A DNA stretch of 63,000 bases from an uncultured Pseudomonadales bacterium (GTDB lineage: Bacteria > Pseudomonadota > Gammaproteobacteria > Pseudomonadales > Azotimanducaceae). The translations under genes and the position numbers were made by a program. The stretch covers positions 1-63,000 of the forward strand of contig CAMYJX010000057.1 in NCBI GenBank assembly GCA_947258825.1, written 5' to 3'. Positions 26,747-37,654 of the stretch are shown one piece after another; the first letter of the stretch is position 1; every line of letters begins with the position of its first letter. Below the pieces are notes generated by a model, which was given only the letters and a program-made list of their open reading frames with translations, did not search any database and was not told the origin of the DNA.

Positions 26747-27289
26747 TCATCCTCTATTCTCACCACCCAGCGCGACGGTCCGAGCCCTTTCCACCCAGCC
26801 CTTGTTGCCGTCGGGAACTATCTCAATCAGCTCGATAGCGCCATCGCCAACGGTCTGAATCTGACCGTGGTCAGTGCCCATGTAATCGCCGCTCTGGACG
26901 CGATGCACACCACCGTCAGCATCCCTTACCAGCCCGTAGACACTGGGGCCCTGAGCCAGAGTCCCAACCATGGCAAGACTGCCAATGGGATACTGCTCCA
27001 AGTATTGCTTCGCGCGGTTGAAGTCAGGGGTGACCTTCACGCCGCCACGATCCCGCTCGACCCGCTTGATAATAACCGGGGGCTCGAACGGGCTGCGCAT
27101 ATTGCTCGCCTGATAGCTGTAAGGCGGCACTTGCTGGATCGTCGGCAGCGGCTCGATACGACCCTTGGGCCGCGCTTCTACCTCTGCCATGAAGTCCCGC
27201 AAGTCGGAATATTCTTCACCGCCTCCGCAGCCGAAAAGCGTCGCGGAAAGCAGCACTGCCAATGTGCTCTTCAGGTAGACCCGCATCAA
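26747..27289 (-). CDS. pilP: Type IV pilus inner-membrane lipoprotein PilP
   Basis: 180 aa. Lipoprotein signal MMRVYLKSTLAVLLSATLFG with the acylated cysteine in LFGCGGG. The PilP pattern follows: a disordered Pro/Tyr-rich linker, then RSPFEPP and the folded C-terminal domain (FNRAKQYLEQYPIGSLAMVG, VYGLVRDADGGVHRVQSGDY, GTDHGQI, ELIEIVPDGNKGW). PilP joins PilN/PilO to the secretin PilQ. It overlaps pilO by 4 bp and pilQ by 4 bp. Confidence 0.95.
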   Translation of the reverse strand: MMRVYLKSTLAVLLSATLFGCGGGEEYSDLRDFMAEVEARPKGRIEPLPTIQQVPPYSYQASNMRSPFEPPVIIKRVERDRGGVKVTPDFNRAKQYLEQYPIGSLAMVGTLAQGPSVYGLVRDADGGVHRVQSGDYMGTDHGQIQTVGDGAIELIEIVPDGNKGWVERARTVALGGENRG

Positions 27290-27897
27290 CCTTCCTCTTC
27301 TAAATACCGATAGGTCTTGGCCAGGATCGTCATCTTCAGATTCTGTGCCGTCTTCTGAGGCGCAATCTTGAAATCATGCAGCGTCACGATCCTGGAAAGG
27401 TTGGCCACGCCGCTCACGAATGCGCCAATCTTGTGATAGTCACCTTCGACAACGATGTCGATGGGCAGCTCCACGTAAAACTCTGTGCGTTTCTCGGCCT
27501 CCAGGTCGATGCTCTCGATGGTGAGCTCGTTGTCCAGAGCTGCGCGAGTTATGTCTTCAAGCAGACCGGGAACTTCGGTGTCGCTCGGAAGCTGGCGCAG
27601 CAGCGCGCCGAAGGTTGCCTCCATTTCTTCTTTCTGTTTTCTGTAAGCGTCCAGATTGGCCGCCTCAAAGCTTTTCTTTTCGTAATCCAGACGCAGTTCG
27701 GACTCTTTGCTGGCGGCAAGATCAAGCGCCTTCTGCTTGTCCGTCAGATAGAAGTAATAACCGCCACCGATAACGGCAATGAAAATGAGGAGCAGCAGAA
27801 TCGCCTTGACCGGGGTCGGCCAGGCGCCGATGTTGTTGACATCGAGATCGCCAAGATCGAAGTTCCGCAGCTGGTCGAGGGTATCTTGCAAAGCCAT
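27286..27897 (-). CDS. pilO: Type IV pilus alignment protein PilO
   Basis: 203 aa. One transmembrane helix near residues 30-50 (VKAILLLLIFIAVIGGGYYF), then a coiled coil (KQKALDLAASKESELRLDYE), then the periplasmic ferredoxin-like domain with LRQLPSDTEVPGLLEDITRA and IDIVVEGDYHKIGAFVSGVA. PilO forms a heterodimer with PilN. The start is 2 bp from the pilN stop. Confidence 0.95.
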   Translation of the reverse strand: MALQDTLDQLRNFDLGDLDVNNIGAWPTPVKAILLLLIFIAVIGGGYYFYLTDKQKALDLAASKESELRLDYEKKSFEAANLDAYRKQKEEMEATFGALLRQLPSDTEVPGLLEDITRAALDNELTIESIDLEAEKRTEFYVELPIDIVVEGDYHKIGAFVSGVANLSRIVTLHDFKIAPQKTAQNLKMTILAKTYRYLEEEG

Positions 27898-27899
27898 GA

Positions 27900-28504
27900 C
27901 TACTCTCCCTGCGTCACTTCGGTTGCCGGGGTTTCTTCGTCGGTCTCAACCGCGTTGGGGTTCACCTGGAAGAACGTCAGGTTGAAGCTGCTGGCCTGAT
28001 CTCCGTAGTCCTTGGACTTGTCGTCTTCCTTGATGCTCTTGAGATTAGGCTCGGCAAACCAATCCGATCCGTCCAGGTTGCGCATGAGCGAGGAGATGCG
28101 GTTGTTCGATTCGGCGGTACCATCAACGGTGAGCACGTTGGCAATCATCTCCAGCTGCCGGAAGTGCGCACCCTTGGGCAGCGTGCGCACCAGCTCGTCG
28201 AATACACGAACGATCACCGGGCGATTTCCCTGCAGCTCCTGGATGACTCTCATCCGTGCGAGAAGCTCATCCCGCGTCTTTTTGAGGTTGCTGATCTCGA
28301 CGATTTTCTCGTCAAGCACGGCGATTTCCGATTCCAGAAACTTGTTGCGATCATTCTGGCGCTCGATGTTGCCATCAAGGTACCAGCCCGCCGTGAACAC
28401 GATGCCGAGGCCGATCACGAGCACTACGCCCATGTTGATCAGGAACTCTTTTCGTTTTCGCTCGCGTTCCCACTCGCGCCAGGGTAGGAGGTTAATTCTT
28501 GCCA

Positions 28505-28505
<1 letters not shown>
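27900..28505 (-). CDS. pilN: Type IV pilus alignment protein PilN
   Basis: 201 aa from ATG 28505. The start is set by the conserved cytoplasmic leader ARINLLPWREWERERKRKEF, whose INLLPWR box binds PilM. A transmembrane helix follows (VVLVIGLGIVFTAGWYL), then a coiled coil and the periplasmic domain (RPVIVRVFDELVRTLPKGAH). The ATG overlaps the pilM stop (TGATG). Confidence 0.95.
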
Positions 28506-29581
<1,076 letters not shown>

Positions 29582-29678
29582 TTATAGCGTCGGGCACTTA
29601 CGTCCTATTTATGTGGTCGAACATTAAATACCAGGATTGTCATGTTGGCAATCGCATCCCGTTTCCCGATTCAGGCGA

Positions 29679-32168
29679 ATGACAAACACATCAACACCCA
29701 TTACGCGACGCATTATGTGGCTGGCACTCTCGGGTGTATGTGCCGCAGTCCTCAGTCTCGCCGCCGTCTATCTCTATCTGGACCCTCAAGTACCCAAAGC
29801 TGAGACCTACCGCCAAGTTCGACTGGAGACTCCCCTGAGGGTGTATACCGCCGACCGCCAGCTCATCGCCGAGTTCGGAGAACGACGTCTCATCCCTATA
29901 ACTCTAGACGAAGTTCCAGATCTGTTTGTAAGCGCGTTGCTCGACACCGAGGACAAGCGTTTCTACAAACACCGCGGGATCGATTACATTTCGCTTCTCA
30001 ATGATTCCATTGATCTCGTGCTCTCACGAGAGATCCGCTCCGGGGCCAGCACCATCACCATGCAGTTGGCGCGCAACATCTCTTTTTCCCTGGAGCAGAC
30101 CTTCATCCGCAAGTTCAAGGAAATGCTGCTCGCGTTAAAGATCGAGCGCGAGCTGAGCAAAGACGAGATCCTGGCGCTCTACATAAACGTCGTACCATTC
30201 GGCAAGAGGGCTTATGGCGCGCAGGCGGCGGCGCTTACCTACTACGGCCGGCCCCTGAAACAATTGAACCTGGCCCAGCTGGCCATGCTGGCAGGCATCC
30301 CACAGGCGCCCACCGCGGGCAATCCGATCAACGGTCCGGAGCGAGCGGTGCGGCGACGCAACCTGGTGCTGGGTCGCATGCTGGCTCAGGAATCCATCAC
30401 CGTGGAGCAATTCCACGCGGCGGTGGCGGCCCCCATCACGGCAAGGGTTTATCAGCGTGAGCTGGACGTGGCCGCCCCCTACCCTGCGGAGTGGGTCAGG
30501 CAGCAGCTGCTGCGAAGAATCCCGGATCTGTACAGCGGCGGATATGAGGTGATAACCACCCTGGACAGCAAGCTGCAGAGGACGGCGAAGAACGCGGTCA
30601 GAAAGGGGCTGGTCAGCTACGACAGACGACATGGATACCGCGGTGCGGAAGCCAACCTCGGTCAGCAGACGGAAGAGGAGTACCTGGTTGCTCTGCGCGA
30701 GTACCGCGCCTATGTGGACCTGGAACCCGCCGTGGTCATAAGCGCCGGCGAAGACCACGCGATGGCGATGTTATCGGGCGGCGCCAGTGTCCGCATCGAC
30801 CTGGACGCCATAAAGTGGGCTCGGCCCTATATCGATGAGAATACTCGCGGAGCGAGGCCGAGCGCGGCGACCGATGTGCTGTCGGTGGGCGATGTGATAC
30901 GCCTGCGGGAAGCAACCGAGGATGTGGACGGCGACCAGGAAAGCCGATGGGTCCTGACCCAGATACCGGCGGTCGAGGGCGCACTGATCTCCATGAATCC
31001 GGATACGGGCGCCGTTCTGGCCCTGGTAGGCGGTTACGATTTTGCTCTCAATCAGTTCAACCACGCGCTGCAGGCGGCACGTCAACCGGGATCGGGATTC
31101 AAGCCTTTCGTCTACGCCGGCGCGCTCGAACAAGGGGTTACGCCTGCGAGCATCTACATGGACGCGCCGCTGGTATTCGAAGATCAGAATCTGGAGTCGG
31201 ACTACCGACCGGACAACGACAACAACCAGTACAACGGACCCACCCGGCTGCGCGAAGCGCTGTATCGCTCCATCAATCTGGTGTCCATGAGGGTACTTCT
31301 CGACGTCGGCGCGCCCGAGATTCTCGACTACGTGAAGCGCTTCGGCTTTGACACGACTACGTTTCCCCGTAATACCCAGCTGGCAATCGGCGGCGGCACC
31401 ATGGCCGTGACGCCGGCAGAAATGGTGACGGCGTACGCGGTATTCGCCAACGGTGGGTGGCGGGTGACCCCGCACATCGTCAGCCAGGTGCGGGACCTGA
31501 ACGGGGAAACCGTTTTCGAGCCGCGCTACCCCGTGGTCTGCCGGGACTGCCCGGAAAATCCAGCGGAGCGCGCGCAGATTCTGGAGGCGAACGCTACACC
31601 GGAGCAGCTGCCGCCCAACGAGCTCCAGAGCCCGCCGGAACCCTCAGGGAGCGAGCCAGAGCCCACGATCATCCCCGCTGAAAGAGCCATCGACGAGCGC
31701 ATCGCCTACATCATGAGCAGCATGCTCAAGGACGTGATCCGTCGCGGAACAGGCACTAGAGCCCGCAGCCTCGAGCGGGAAGATCTTTCGGGCAAGACGG
31801 GCACCACCAACGAAGCCGCGGATACCTGGTTCAATGGCTTCAATCCGGCCATCGTAACGACGGTCTGGGTCGGATTCCCGGATCATACGCCGCTGGGCAG
31901 GCGCGAGTACGGATCGAACAACCCGTTGCCCATCTGGATCGAGTACATGCAGGCGGCGCTGGATGACAAACCCGAGCAGCCGGCGGCGCTGCCCGCGGGC
32001 GTGGTGACCATGAAGATCGATCCGCGGACCGGCGACGTCGCCACGCCCACGCAGCAGGACGCCATCTTCGAGTACTTTCTCAAAGAGCACGCGCCAAAGG
32101 CCAAACCGGCCTCCAGATTTCAGTCCGGCGATCCCCAGGACGACCTCACGCCGGTCGATATTTTCTGA
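29679..32168 (+). CDS. ponA: Penicillin-binding protein 1A
   Basis: 829 aa from ATG 29679 (AGGCG just upstream). Bifunctional peptidoglycan glycosyltransferase/transpeptidase anchored by one N-terminal helix (IMWLALSGVCAAVLSLAAVY). The GT51 domain has LLDTEDKRFYKHRGID with the catalytic Glu, GASTITMQLARNI, and KEMLLALKIERELSKDEILA. An OB-like insert follows. The transpeptidase has SxxK in GSGFKP (Ser472), SxN in SINLVSMR, and KTG in LSGKTGTTNEAADTW. PonA divergent from pilMNOPQ is a conserved arrangement in Pseudomonas-like bacteria. Confidence 0.95.
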   Translation: MTNTSTPITRRIMWLALSGVCAAVLSLAAVYLYLDPQVPKAETYRQVRLETPLRVYTADRQLIAEFGERRLIPITLDEVPDLFVSALLDTEDKRFYKHRGIDYISLLNDSIDLVLSREIRSGASTITMQLARNISFSLEQTFIRKFKEMLLALKIERELSKDEILALYINVVPFGKRAYGAQAAALTYYGRPLKQLNLAQLAMLAGIPQAPTAGNPINGPERAVRRRNLVLGRMLAQESITVEQFHAAVAAPITARVYQRELDVAAPYPAEWVRQQLLRRIPDLYSGGYEVITTLDSKLQRTAKNAVRKGLVSYDRRHGYRGAEANLGQQTEEEYLVALREYRAYVDLEPAVVISAGEDHAMAMLSGGASVRIDLDAIKWARPYIDENTRGARPSAATDVLSVGDVIRLREATEDVDGDQESRWVLTQIPAVEGALISMNPDTGAVLALVGGYDFALNQFNHALQAARQPGSGFKPFVYAGALEQGVTPASIYMDAPLVFEDQNLESDYRPDNDNNQYNGPTRLREALYRSINLVSMRVLLDVGAPEILDYVKRFGFDTTTFPRNTQLAIGGGTMAVTPAEMVTAYAVFANGGWRVTPHIVSQVRDLNGETVFEPRYPVVCRDCPENPAERAQILEANATPEQLPPNELQSPPEPSGSEPEPTIIPAERAIDERIAYIMSSMLKDVIRRGTGTRARSLEREDLSGKTGTTNEAADTWFNGFNPAIVTTVWVGFPDHTPLGRREYGSNNPLPIWIEYMQAALDDKPEQPAALPAGVVTMKIDPRTGDVATPTQQDAIFEYFLKEHAPKAKPASRFQSGDPQDDLTPVDIF

Positions 32169-32191
32169 TCGGGTTACGGCGACCGGTAAGC

Positions 32192-32257
32192 CAGGGGTTC
32201 CGCCCCTGCTGCCCCCACTCAGCCGACGAACGGCGTTTCGCCGACGAACGGCGTCAC
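32192..32257. repeat. Hairpin and 18-bp direct repeat downstream of ponA
   Basis: CAGGGG-TTCCG-CCCCTG (32192-32208) is a 6-bp stem downstream of ponA without a T-tract. It is followed by two adjacent copies of GCCGACGAACGGCGT plus three bases (32222-32239 and 32240-32257) and the start of a third. The block separates the convergent ponA and M48 genes. Confidence 0.5.
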
Positions 32258-32265
32258 GCCGACCA

Positions 32266-33579
32266 CTACTGGATGATCTTGATGTAATCCCCGGCCATTG
32301 GCTCGCCGTTCGGATAATCACCGTTGATGAGACGAAGCGTCTCTTCGGGGTAGGACTTTATGGACACTTTCTGGGCCAGCTCCGCGTAGGTGTCGCCGGG
32401 ATCGGCCAGCACCACCTCAATCCGCTGATTGTTGGCCACTCTCAAGTCGTCGGCGGTCATGGCCCGGAACGATTCCAGCGTCGAACGCCAGAGCGGCTCG
32501 AAAGCCACCGGGTCGCCCACCGGTCCGACTTCACCTCGGAAAAGATAGACGCTGGAATCTTTGTATATCACGCCGATTCGACGCGCCCGGGCGCTGCCGG
32601 TCGCCACCTCTATCTTGCCGATGAACGCTGAGTAGCCGTTTATCTCAAGGGCCTCACCCTCAGTAACGTCGTCTCTTTTCAGCGTTTTGGTGACATACTC
32701 TTCCGGCGTCTGCTGGTCCGAAGGCGCATTGAGACGCTGCACGGAAATGGACGAATGGGTTGCACCCATGGGCGATCGGCTAAGCACTTCCGCAGCAGTA
32801 TTGGTGACGTCCCAACCCTGCGGAAAGGCGATCACCACGCGCAGCGCGCCGTGATAGTAAGTCTCGCCTTTTATCAGGCCGGTTGCCGCTTCGTCCCCAA
32901 AAACCAGACCATCCATCATCTCCCAAAAATCCCGCTCGGATTCGGAAAGGGTCTCCGGAAGCAGATTCTGCGACTGCAGCACGGCGTCATTGAGCCGTTT
33001 GTCATTCTTGGGGTGCGTCGAGAACAGCCCATGATAAGCGTTGGGTTGCCCCATGACGTTCTTGCTGAACAGCGAATGATCTTTGAGCACGTGCAGAACA
33101 TCGATCATGGCCAGCGGGTTGTAACCCGCCAGGGCGAGAAACCGCGCGCCGTATTCGTCAGCTTCCAGCTCGAATTCCCGCCCATAGCCGGAGGCCACCG
33201 TGGCCGCGGCGGTGTTCGACAGATCCGCTACGGTTCCGGTGCCCGTCAGGACCGCCGCCACGAAGCCGGCGATGCTCCCCAACCGGCGGACAGAATTGCT
33301 GCGGAACGCGTGCCGACCCACCACGTGGCCGATCTCGTGGCCAATAACTCCTGCCAGCTCGTCCTCGGAGCGCAGATAGGAAATCAGGCCGCGGTTGACG
33401 AAAATGTAGCCATCGGGGAACGCCATGGCATTCACCGCCGGATTATCGATGACGTAGAAGTAGAATGTGTCACCGGCCATGGGCGACACGGCCACCAGCC
33501 TCTGGCCGATTTCATTCACGTAGGCCTGCCACTCCGGGTAGAGCGGCGGGTTGCTGCCGTCTATAAAAAGAATGGCCAA
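32266..33579 (-). CDS. M48-family metalloprotease with C-terminal LysM-like domain, 5' end short
   Basis: 437 aa from TTG 33579, the only start available before an in-frame TAA at 33601-33603. Zinc metalloprotease with HEIGH (residues 81-85) and the third-ligand segment ELEADEYGARFLALAGYNP. The C-terminal ~50 residues (ADPGDTYAELAQKVSIKSYP ... GEPMAGDYIKII) look like LysM. Family members (BepA/LoiP-like periplasmic quality-control proteases) normally begin with a signal peptide and ~40-60 residues ahead of the QAYVNEIGQRLV helix. Here only about 17 residues precede it and no signal peptide is present, so the gene is probably 5'-truncated or its start is disrupted. I found no missing part in other frames upstream. 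Confidence 0.8.
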   Translation of the reverse strand: MAILFIDGSNPPLYPEWQAYVNEIGQRLVAVSPMAGDTFYFYVIDNPAVNAMAFPDGYIFVNRGLISYLRSEDELAGVIGHEIGHVVGRHAFRSNSVRRLGSIAGFVAAVLTGTGTVADLSNTAAATVASGYGREFELEADEYGARFLALAGYNPLAMIDVLHVLKDHSLFSKNVMGQPNAYHGLFSTHPKNDKRLNDAVLQSQNLLPETLSESERDFWEMMDGLVFGDEAATGLIKGETYYHGALRVVIAFPQGWDVTNTAAEVLSRSPMGATHSSISVQRLNAPSDQQTPEEYVTKTLKRDDVTEGEALEINGYSAFIGKIEVATGSARARRIGVIYKDSSVYLFRGEVGPVGDPVAFEPLWRSTLESFRAMTADDLRVANNQRIEVVLADPGDTYAELAQKVSIKSYPEETLRLINGDYPNGEPMAGDYIKIIQ

Positions 33580-33718
33580 AAGCCATCTCTCACAGAAGGT
33601 TTAGACCCGTGATATTAATCAGGTTCCGATGAATGATCAGTGAACGGACTGGAGATCTGAAAAACCGGGCGCCCGCGCCGCTGGGGCTACCGGGAAAGCA
33701 CGCGGGTCGGCGTTCCGC

Positions 33719-33934
33719 TCAGCTGCTGCCGGAGCGATTGCCGAATCGACGGCGGAAGCGTTCGACCCGACCCCCGGCGTCAAGCACCTTCTGCTTGCCG
33801 GTATAAAAAGGGTGGCAGGCGGAGCATACGTCCAGATTCACATCCTCGCCGAGCGTCGAGCGGGTCTCGATGACGTTGCCGCAGCTGCATTTCGCTTTGA
33901 TATCGGTGTACTGGGGGTGAATTTCTGGTTTCAT
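33719..33934 (-). CDS. rpmE: 50S ribosomal protein L31
   Basis: 71 aa from ATG 33934, giving the classical start [20 protein letters not shown]; an in-frame ATG at 33946 would add four residues. It is the zinc-type L31, with cysteines in CSCG and [13 protein letters not shown]. The C-terminus is [13 protein letters not shown]. It is divergent from priA with a good promoter in the gap. Zinc-type L31 can be replaced by zinc-free paralogues under Zn starvation; none is seen here. Confidence 0.95.
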   Translation of the reverse strand: MKPEIHPQYTDIKAKCSCGNVIETRSTLGEDVNLDVCSACHPFYTGKQKVLDAGGRVERFRRRFGNRSGSS

Positions 33935-33970
33935 TTGTCCGGCCATGAATGCCTGCTTCGAGGGCGGCGA

Positions 33971-33999
33971 ATTCTAGTCACATGTCACAATGATCGCAA
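33971..33999 (-). promoter_or_regulatory. Sigma-70-type promoter for rpmE
   Basis: On the minus strand, TTGCGA (33994-33999) and TAGAAT (33971-33976) are separated by exactly 17 bp, about 36 bp before the rpmE ATG. The hexamers match the consensus at 4/6 and 5/6 positions. Confidence 0.6.
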
Positions 34000-34035
34000 C
34001 CCAGGCCGCATGAGCCCCAAAGCACGAGGAATCTC

Positions 34036-36213
34036 TTGACCGTCACTGGCCACATTGCCCGCATAGCGGTACCCAAGCCACTGCCCCAGCTGTTTGATTA
34101 TCTGGTTCCGGAGAACCTGAAGCCACCGGCCATCGGCTCCCGAGTCAGGGTGCCGTTCGGCAGGCAGTCTCTCACCGGCGTCTGCATAACGCTGGACCCC
34201 GAGGATGCTCACCAGGCGCCTAAGCCGCTGTTGGCCGTGCTGGACGACGGCAGCGTGCTGGGCGACGAGATTTTCCAGCTGGGGCTCTGGCTGGCCAGCT
34301 ACTACCAGCACCCCCTGGGCGAGGTGCTCGGGACCCTGCTGCCGGCGGAAGCGCGCCGGGGATCGGAATTGAAGATCCACCGCGAGCGAATCTGGCAGCT
34401 GAGGAACTCAGAGGCCGCCCCTCGCAGAGCCCCCAAACAGGCAGCACTGATCGGCTATCTGAAGCAGAACCACGGCTGCGCCAGCCACAGGGCGCTAAGG
34501 GAGGCCGGGTTCAGTCAAACGGTGATCCGTGCCCTGGCGGGAAAGGGCCTTATCGTTGCCGGTGAGGCCGCCGATCCCGAGACCAGCCCCCCGCGCGGGG
34601 CTGCCACATCCGGTCGACACGCCCTGAATGCCGAGCAGCAGGCGGCCATGGTGCAGCTGCAGAATGAGGGCACCGGCTTCGTCCCAACCCTGCTCGAGGG
34701 GGTGACGGGTAGCGGCAAGACCGAAATCTACATGCGGCTCATCGAGCAAGTCAGAGCCCAAGGCAGACAGGTGCTGGTGCTGGTACCGGAGATCGCCCTG
34801 ACCCCCCAGACCCTGTCACGATTCGAGGCGCGGTTCGGCAGCGCCTCGACCATGCACTCGGGGATGACCGACCAGCAGAGGTTGCAGACATGGCTGCGCT
34901 GCCGGGCCGGCGAAGAAGGCATTCTCATCGGCACCCGTTCGGCCGTGCTGACCCCGTTCAAGAACCTCGGCCTCATTGTCGTCGACGAGGAACACGACGG
35001 CTCGTTCAAGCAGCAGGAAGGGCTGCGCTACTCAGCGCGTGACGTGGCCGTCAAGCGCGCCCAGACCCTGCAGATCCCGCTGCTCCTCGGCAGCGCCACG
35101 CCGTCTTTCGAATCTCTGCACAACGCGCAAACCGGCCGCTACAGGCACCTGGAGCTGAAGCACCGGGCCGGGGGTGCCGTCATGCCGAGCTTCAACCTGC
35201 TGGACATCCGGGGCCACACGCTGTCAGACGGCGTCAGCGATCGGCTGCAGAGAATCATCGCCACCCACCTGGAGGCACAAGGCCAGGTGCTGGTGTTCCT
35301 GAATCGTCGGGGGTACGCGCCGAGTTATCTATGCCCTACATGCGGCTGGGCGGCCATCTGCGGGCGCTGCGACATGCGCATGACGCTGCACCGCAAGCCA
35401 CCGGGCTTGATCTGCCACCACTGCGATCATCGAATCGGCCTGCCGGCCGCATGCCCGTCCTGTGGCAACGGTCATCTGCTGGCTGTGGGCCTCGGCACGC
35501 AGCGCACGGAAGCAGGGCTGCGGGCCATGTTTCCCGATACGCCCCTTTACCGAATCGACAGAGACACAGTGCGCAGCCAGAAGCGCCTGGAGGAGAGCCT
35601 CAGGCTCATAAACAGCGGCGCGCCGGCTATTCTTGTCGGCACCCAGATGCTGGCCAAAGGGCATCACTTTCCCAATGTGACGCTGGTGGCCATCATCAAC
35701 GCGGATGCAGGTTTCTGCAGCGCCGACTTCAAAGCCCCGGAACGCACCGCCCAGCTGATCGTTCAGGTTGCCGGACGGGCCGGGCGGGCCGAACGCCCCG
35801 GAGAAGTGTGGATTCAGACATATCAACCGGAGAATCCGATTCTGACGGCCCTGGTCAAGGAGGGTTACCAGGGTTTCGCCAGGCGCGAAATGGCAACCCG
35901 GCGGGCCGGCGGGTTACCACCGTTTCGGCCCATGGCGCTGCTGCGAGCTGAAAGCCACGAACCCAAGGCTGCATTGGGGTTCCTGGAGACCGCGAGGGAA
36001 GCCATCAGGCACAGGCACCGAACGGAAATCGAGGCGCTCGGGCCCGCTGAAGCGCCTATTCCGAAGCTTGCGGATCGCTACCGGTACCAGCTGCTGCTGC
36101 TGGCGGACACTCGAGCGCAACTGCATCGTGCCCTGCACGTGTGCGCCGAACTGCCCTTAACGGCGCGCCGGCTGCGCTGGTCTCTGGATATCGACCCGTA
36201 CGATACTTTCTGA
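34036..36213 (+). CDS. priA: Primosomal helicase PriA
   Basis: 725 aa from TTG 34036, with GAGGA five bases upstream. Restarts collapsed replication forks. Order: N-terminal 3'-DNA-binding domain (HIARIAVPKPLPQLFDYLVP ... VRVPFGRQSLTGV), winged helix, DEAH helicase (Walker A GVTGSGKTEIY; VDEEHDGSFKQQ), eight zinc cysteines (CPTCGWAAICGRC, CHHCDHRIG, CPSCG), helicase motifs IV-VI (GTQMLAKGHHFPNVTL, QVAGRAGRAERPG) and the C-terminal domain. In related genomes argS lies between priA and ftsN; here the next gene is the SPOR protein. Confidence 0.97.
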   Translation: MTVTGHIARIAVPKPLPQLFDYLVPENLKPPAIGSRVRVPFGRQSLTGVCITLDPEDAHQAPKPLLAVLDDGSVLGDEIFQLGLWLASYYQHPLGEVLGTLLPAEARRGSELKIHRERIWQLRNSEAAPRRAPKQAALIGYLKQNHGCASHRALREAGFSQTVIRALAGKGLIVAGEAADPETSPPRGAATSGRHALNAEQQAAMVQLQNEGTGFVPTLLEGVTGSGKTEIYMRLIEQVRAQGRQVLVLVPEIALTPQTLSRFEARFGSASTMHSGMTDQQRLQTWLRCRAGEEGILIGTRSAVLTPFKNLGLIVVDEEHDGSFKQQEGLRYSARDVAVKRAQTLQIPLLLGSATPSFESLHNAQTGRYRHLELKHRAGGAVMPSFNLLDIRGHTLSDGVSDRLQRIIATHLEAQGQVLVFLNRRGYAPSYLCPTCGWAAICGRCDMRMTLHRKPPGLICHHCDHRIGLPAACPSCGNGHLLAVGLGTQRTEAGLRAMFPDTPLYRIDRDTVRSQKRLEESLRLINSGAPAILVGTQMLAKGHHFPNVTLVAIINADAGFCSADFKAPERTAQLIVQVAGRAGRAERPGEVWIQTYQPENPILTALVKEGYQGFARREMATRRAGGLPPFRPMALLRAESHEPKAALGFLETAREAIRHRHRTEIEALGPAEAPIPKLADRYRYQLLLLADTRAQLHRALHVCAELPLTARRLRWSLDIDPYDTF

Positions 36214-36314
36214 GATTGAACCTCAAATCGGGCACGAGTCAGCACGATCGCGATCCCTGACCGGCCACCCCCCGAAGAATCATTCCGGCAGCAATTGACC
36301 TATCATTAGCCCGC

Positions 36315-37007
36315 ATGACGAAGCGCTCAAATCCGTTCCACGCGCTGGTTTCTCCCTTTCTGCAGGTGGCAATCAGCCGGTCAGGGACCAAGTCGAAGTC
36401 TCCGCCGGCACGCAGGGCTGCGCCGAGGCGGAACGGCAACCGACCCTCAAAAAGAAAGTCCGGGGCCTCCCGAAGCCGCGCGAATCGCGAGCGGACTTTT
36501 TTTCACACGCCCAGCTTCTCGGCAGGGGTCATCCTTGGCGCCATTATCGTTCTGATCGCCGCCTACGCACCGGAATTTCTGTCCGGCGCATTGCCGTCGG
36601 GGTCGAACGCCGGGGAAACAAAGGCCGAACGCTCACTCTCGCCGGGGGCGTCGACCGAGGATTCCCCCGAGGTAACCTTCGAGTTCGACAATCTGCTACG
36701 CAACAGCCAGGTTACGGCGGACCCGGGCGCCTACGAAGTGCAGGATCAAACCGAGGAGCCTGGCAGCGTCGAGTATCTGATTCAGGCGGCGTCCTTCCGG
36801 CACCAAGCCGAAGCCGAATCGCTGCGTGCCCGGCTGCTGCTCCAGGACCTTCCGGCGAGCACGACGTCCACCAGGCTGGACAACGCCGTGTGGTACCGCG
36901 TCACCGTTGGACCCTTCGAGAGCCAGGTTCTCGCACAGCGGGCGCTGACCAAGCTGCGGGAGCAGAACCTGGATGCCCTGTATATTCGACGCCGAAAACC
37001 TACGTGA
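36315..37007 (+). CDS. FtsN-like SPOR-domain protein
   Basis: 230 aa. A basic cytoplasmic N-terminus (many Lys/Arg/Ser, ~60 residues), one transmembrane helix (SAGVILGAIIVLIAAYAPEF), a short periplasmic linker, and a C-terminal SPOR domain (~155-228: EYLIQAASFRHQAEAESLRA ... WYRVTVGPFESQVLAQRALT). It lies between priA and hslV, the usual site of ftsN, so I infer a late cell-division activator of septal peptidoglycan synthesis. Sequence alone cannot separate it from other SPOR proteins. Confidence 0.82.
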   Translation: MTKRSNPFHALVSPFLQVAISRSGTKSKSPPARRAAPRRNGNRPSKRKSGASRSRANRERTFFHTPSFSAGVILGAIIVLIAAYAPEFLSGALPSGSNAGETKAERSLSPGASTEDSPEVTFEFDNLLRNSQVTADPGAYEVQDQTEEPGSVEYLIQAASFRHQAEAESLRARLLLQDLPASTTSTRLDNAVWYRVTVGPFESQVLAQRALTKLREQNLDALYIRRRKPT

Positions 37008-37111
37008 CGGCGGCCAAGCAGCACGTCATTGCATTCCACCGCAGCCGTCCCCACTATCCTCAATCGAATCTCCGGCGCCAAACAGTCAACTGAAGGAACC
37101 TGAACGCACTC

Positions 37112-37654
37112 ATGGAGCAGGCACACGCGACAACTATCATCTGTGTTCATCGAGGCGGCAGCGTCGCCCTGGGCGGTGACGGTCAGGTATCTCTGGGCGA
37201 TACCGTGATGAAGGGCAACGCGAGAAAGGTGCGGCGACTCCACCAGGACAAGGTGCTGGCCGGGTTCGCTGGAGGGACGGCGGACGCGTTCACCCTGTTC
37301 GAGCGTTTCGAAGCCGCCCTGGACAAGTTCCAGGGTAACCTCACCCGCGCCGCCGTCGAGCTGGCAAAGGACTGGAGATCGGACCGGGCGCTGCGCCGCC
37401 TGGAAGCGATGCTGGTGGTGGCTGATCTCCAGACCGCCCTCCTGATCAGTGGGACCGGCGACGTCATCGAGCCGGAAGCCGGCATCATCGCCATCGGCTC
37501 CGGCGGGCCCTACGCGCAGGCGGCGGCACGGGCGCTGGCGGAAAATACGCAACTTTCGGCTCGCGACGTCGCGGAGAAAGCCCTAGAAATCGCAGGCGAT
37601 ATCTGCATCTACACCAATCACAACCGTACGATCGAGGTGCTGAACCCGGCATGA
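37112..37654 (+). CDS. hslV: ATP-dependent protease subunit HslV
   Basis: 180 aa. N-terminal-threonine peptidase that forms a double hexamer and is activated by HslU. The ATG at 37112 gives [19 protein letters not shown] is the mature N-terminus, implying removal of a short MEQAHA propeptide, whereas E. coli has only Met. Also visible are [37 protein letters not shown] and [17 protein letters not shown]. The stop overlaps the hslU start (ATGA). Confidence 0.96.
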   Translation: MEQAHATTIICVHRGGSVALGGDGQVSLGDTVMKGNARKVRRLHQDKVLAGFAGGTADAFTLFERFEAALDKFQGNLTRAAVELAKDWRSDRALRRLEAMLVVADLQTALLISGTGDVIEPEAGIIAIGSGGPYAQAAARALAENTQLSARDVAEKALEIAGDICIYTNHNRTIEVLNPA

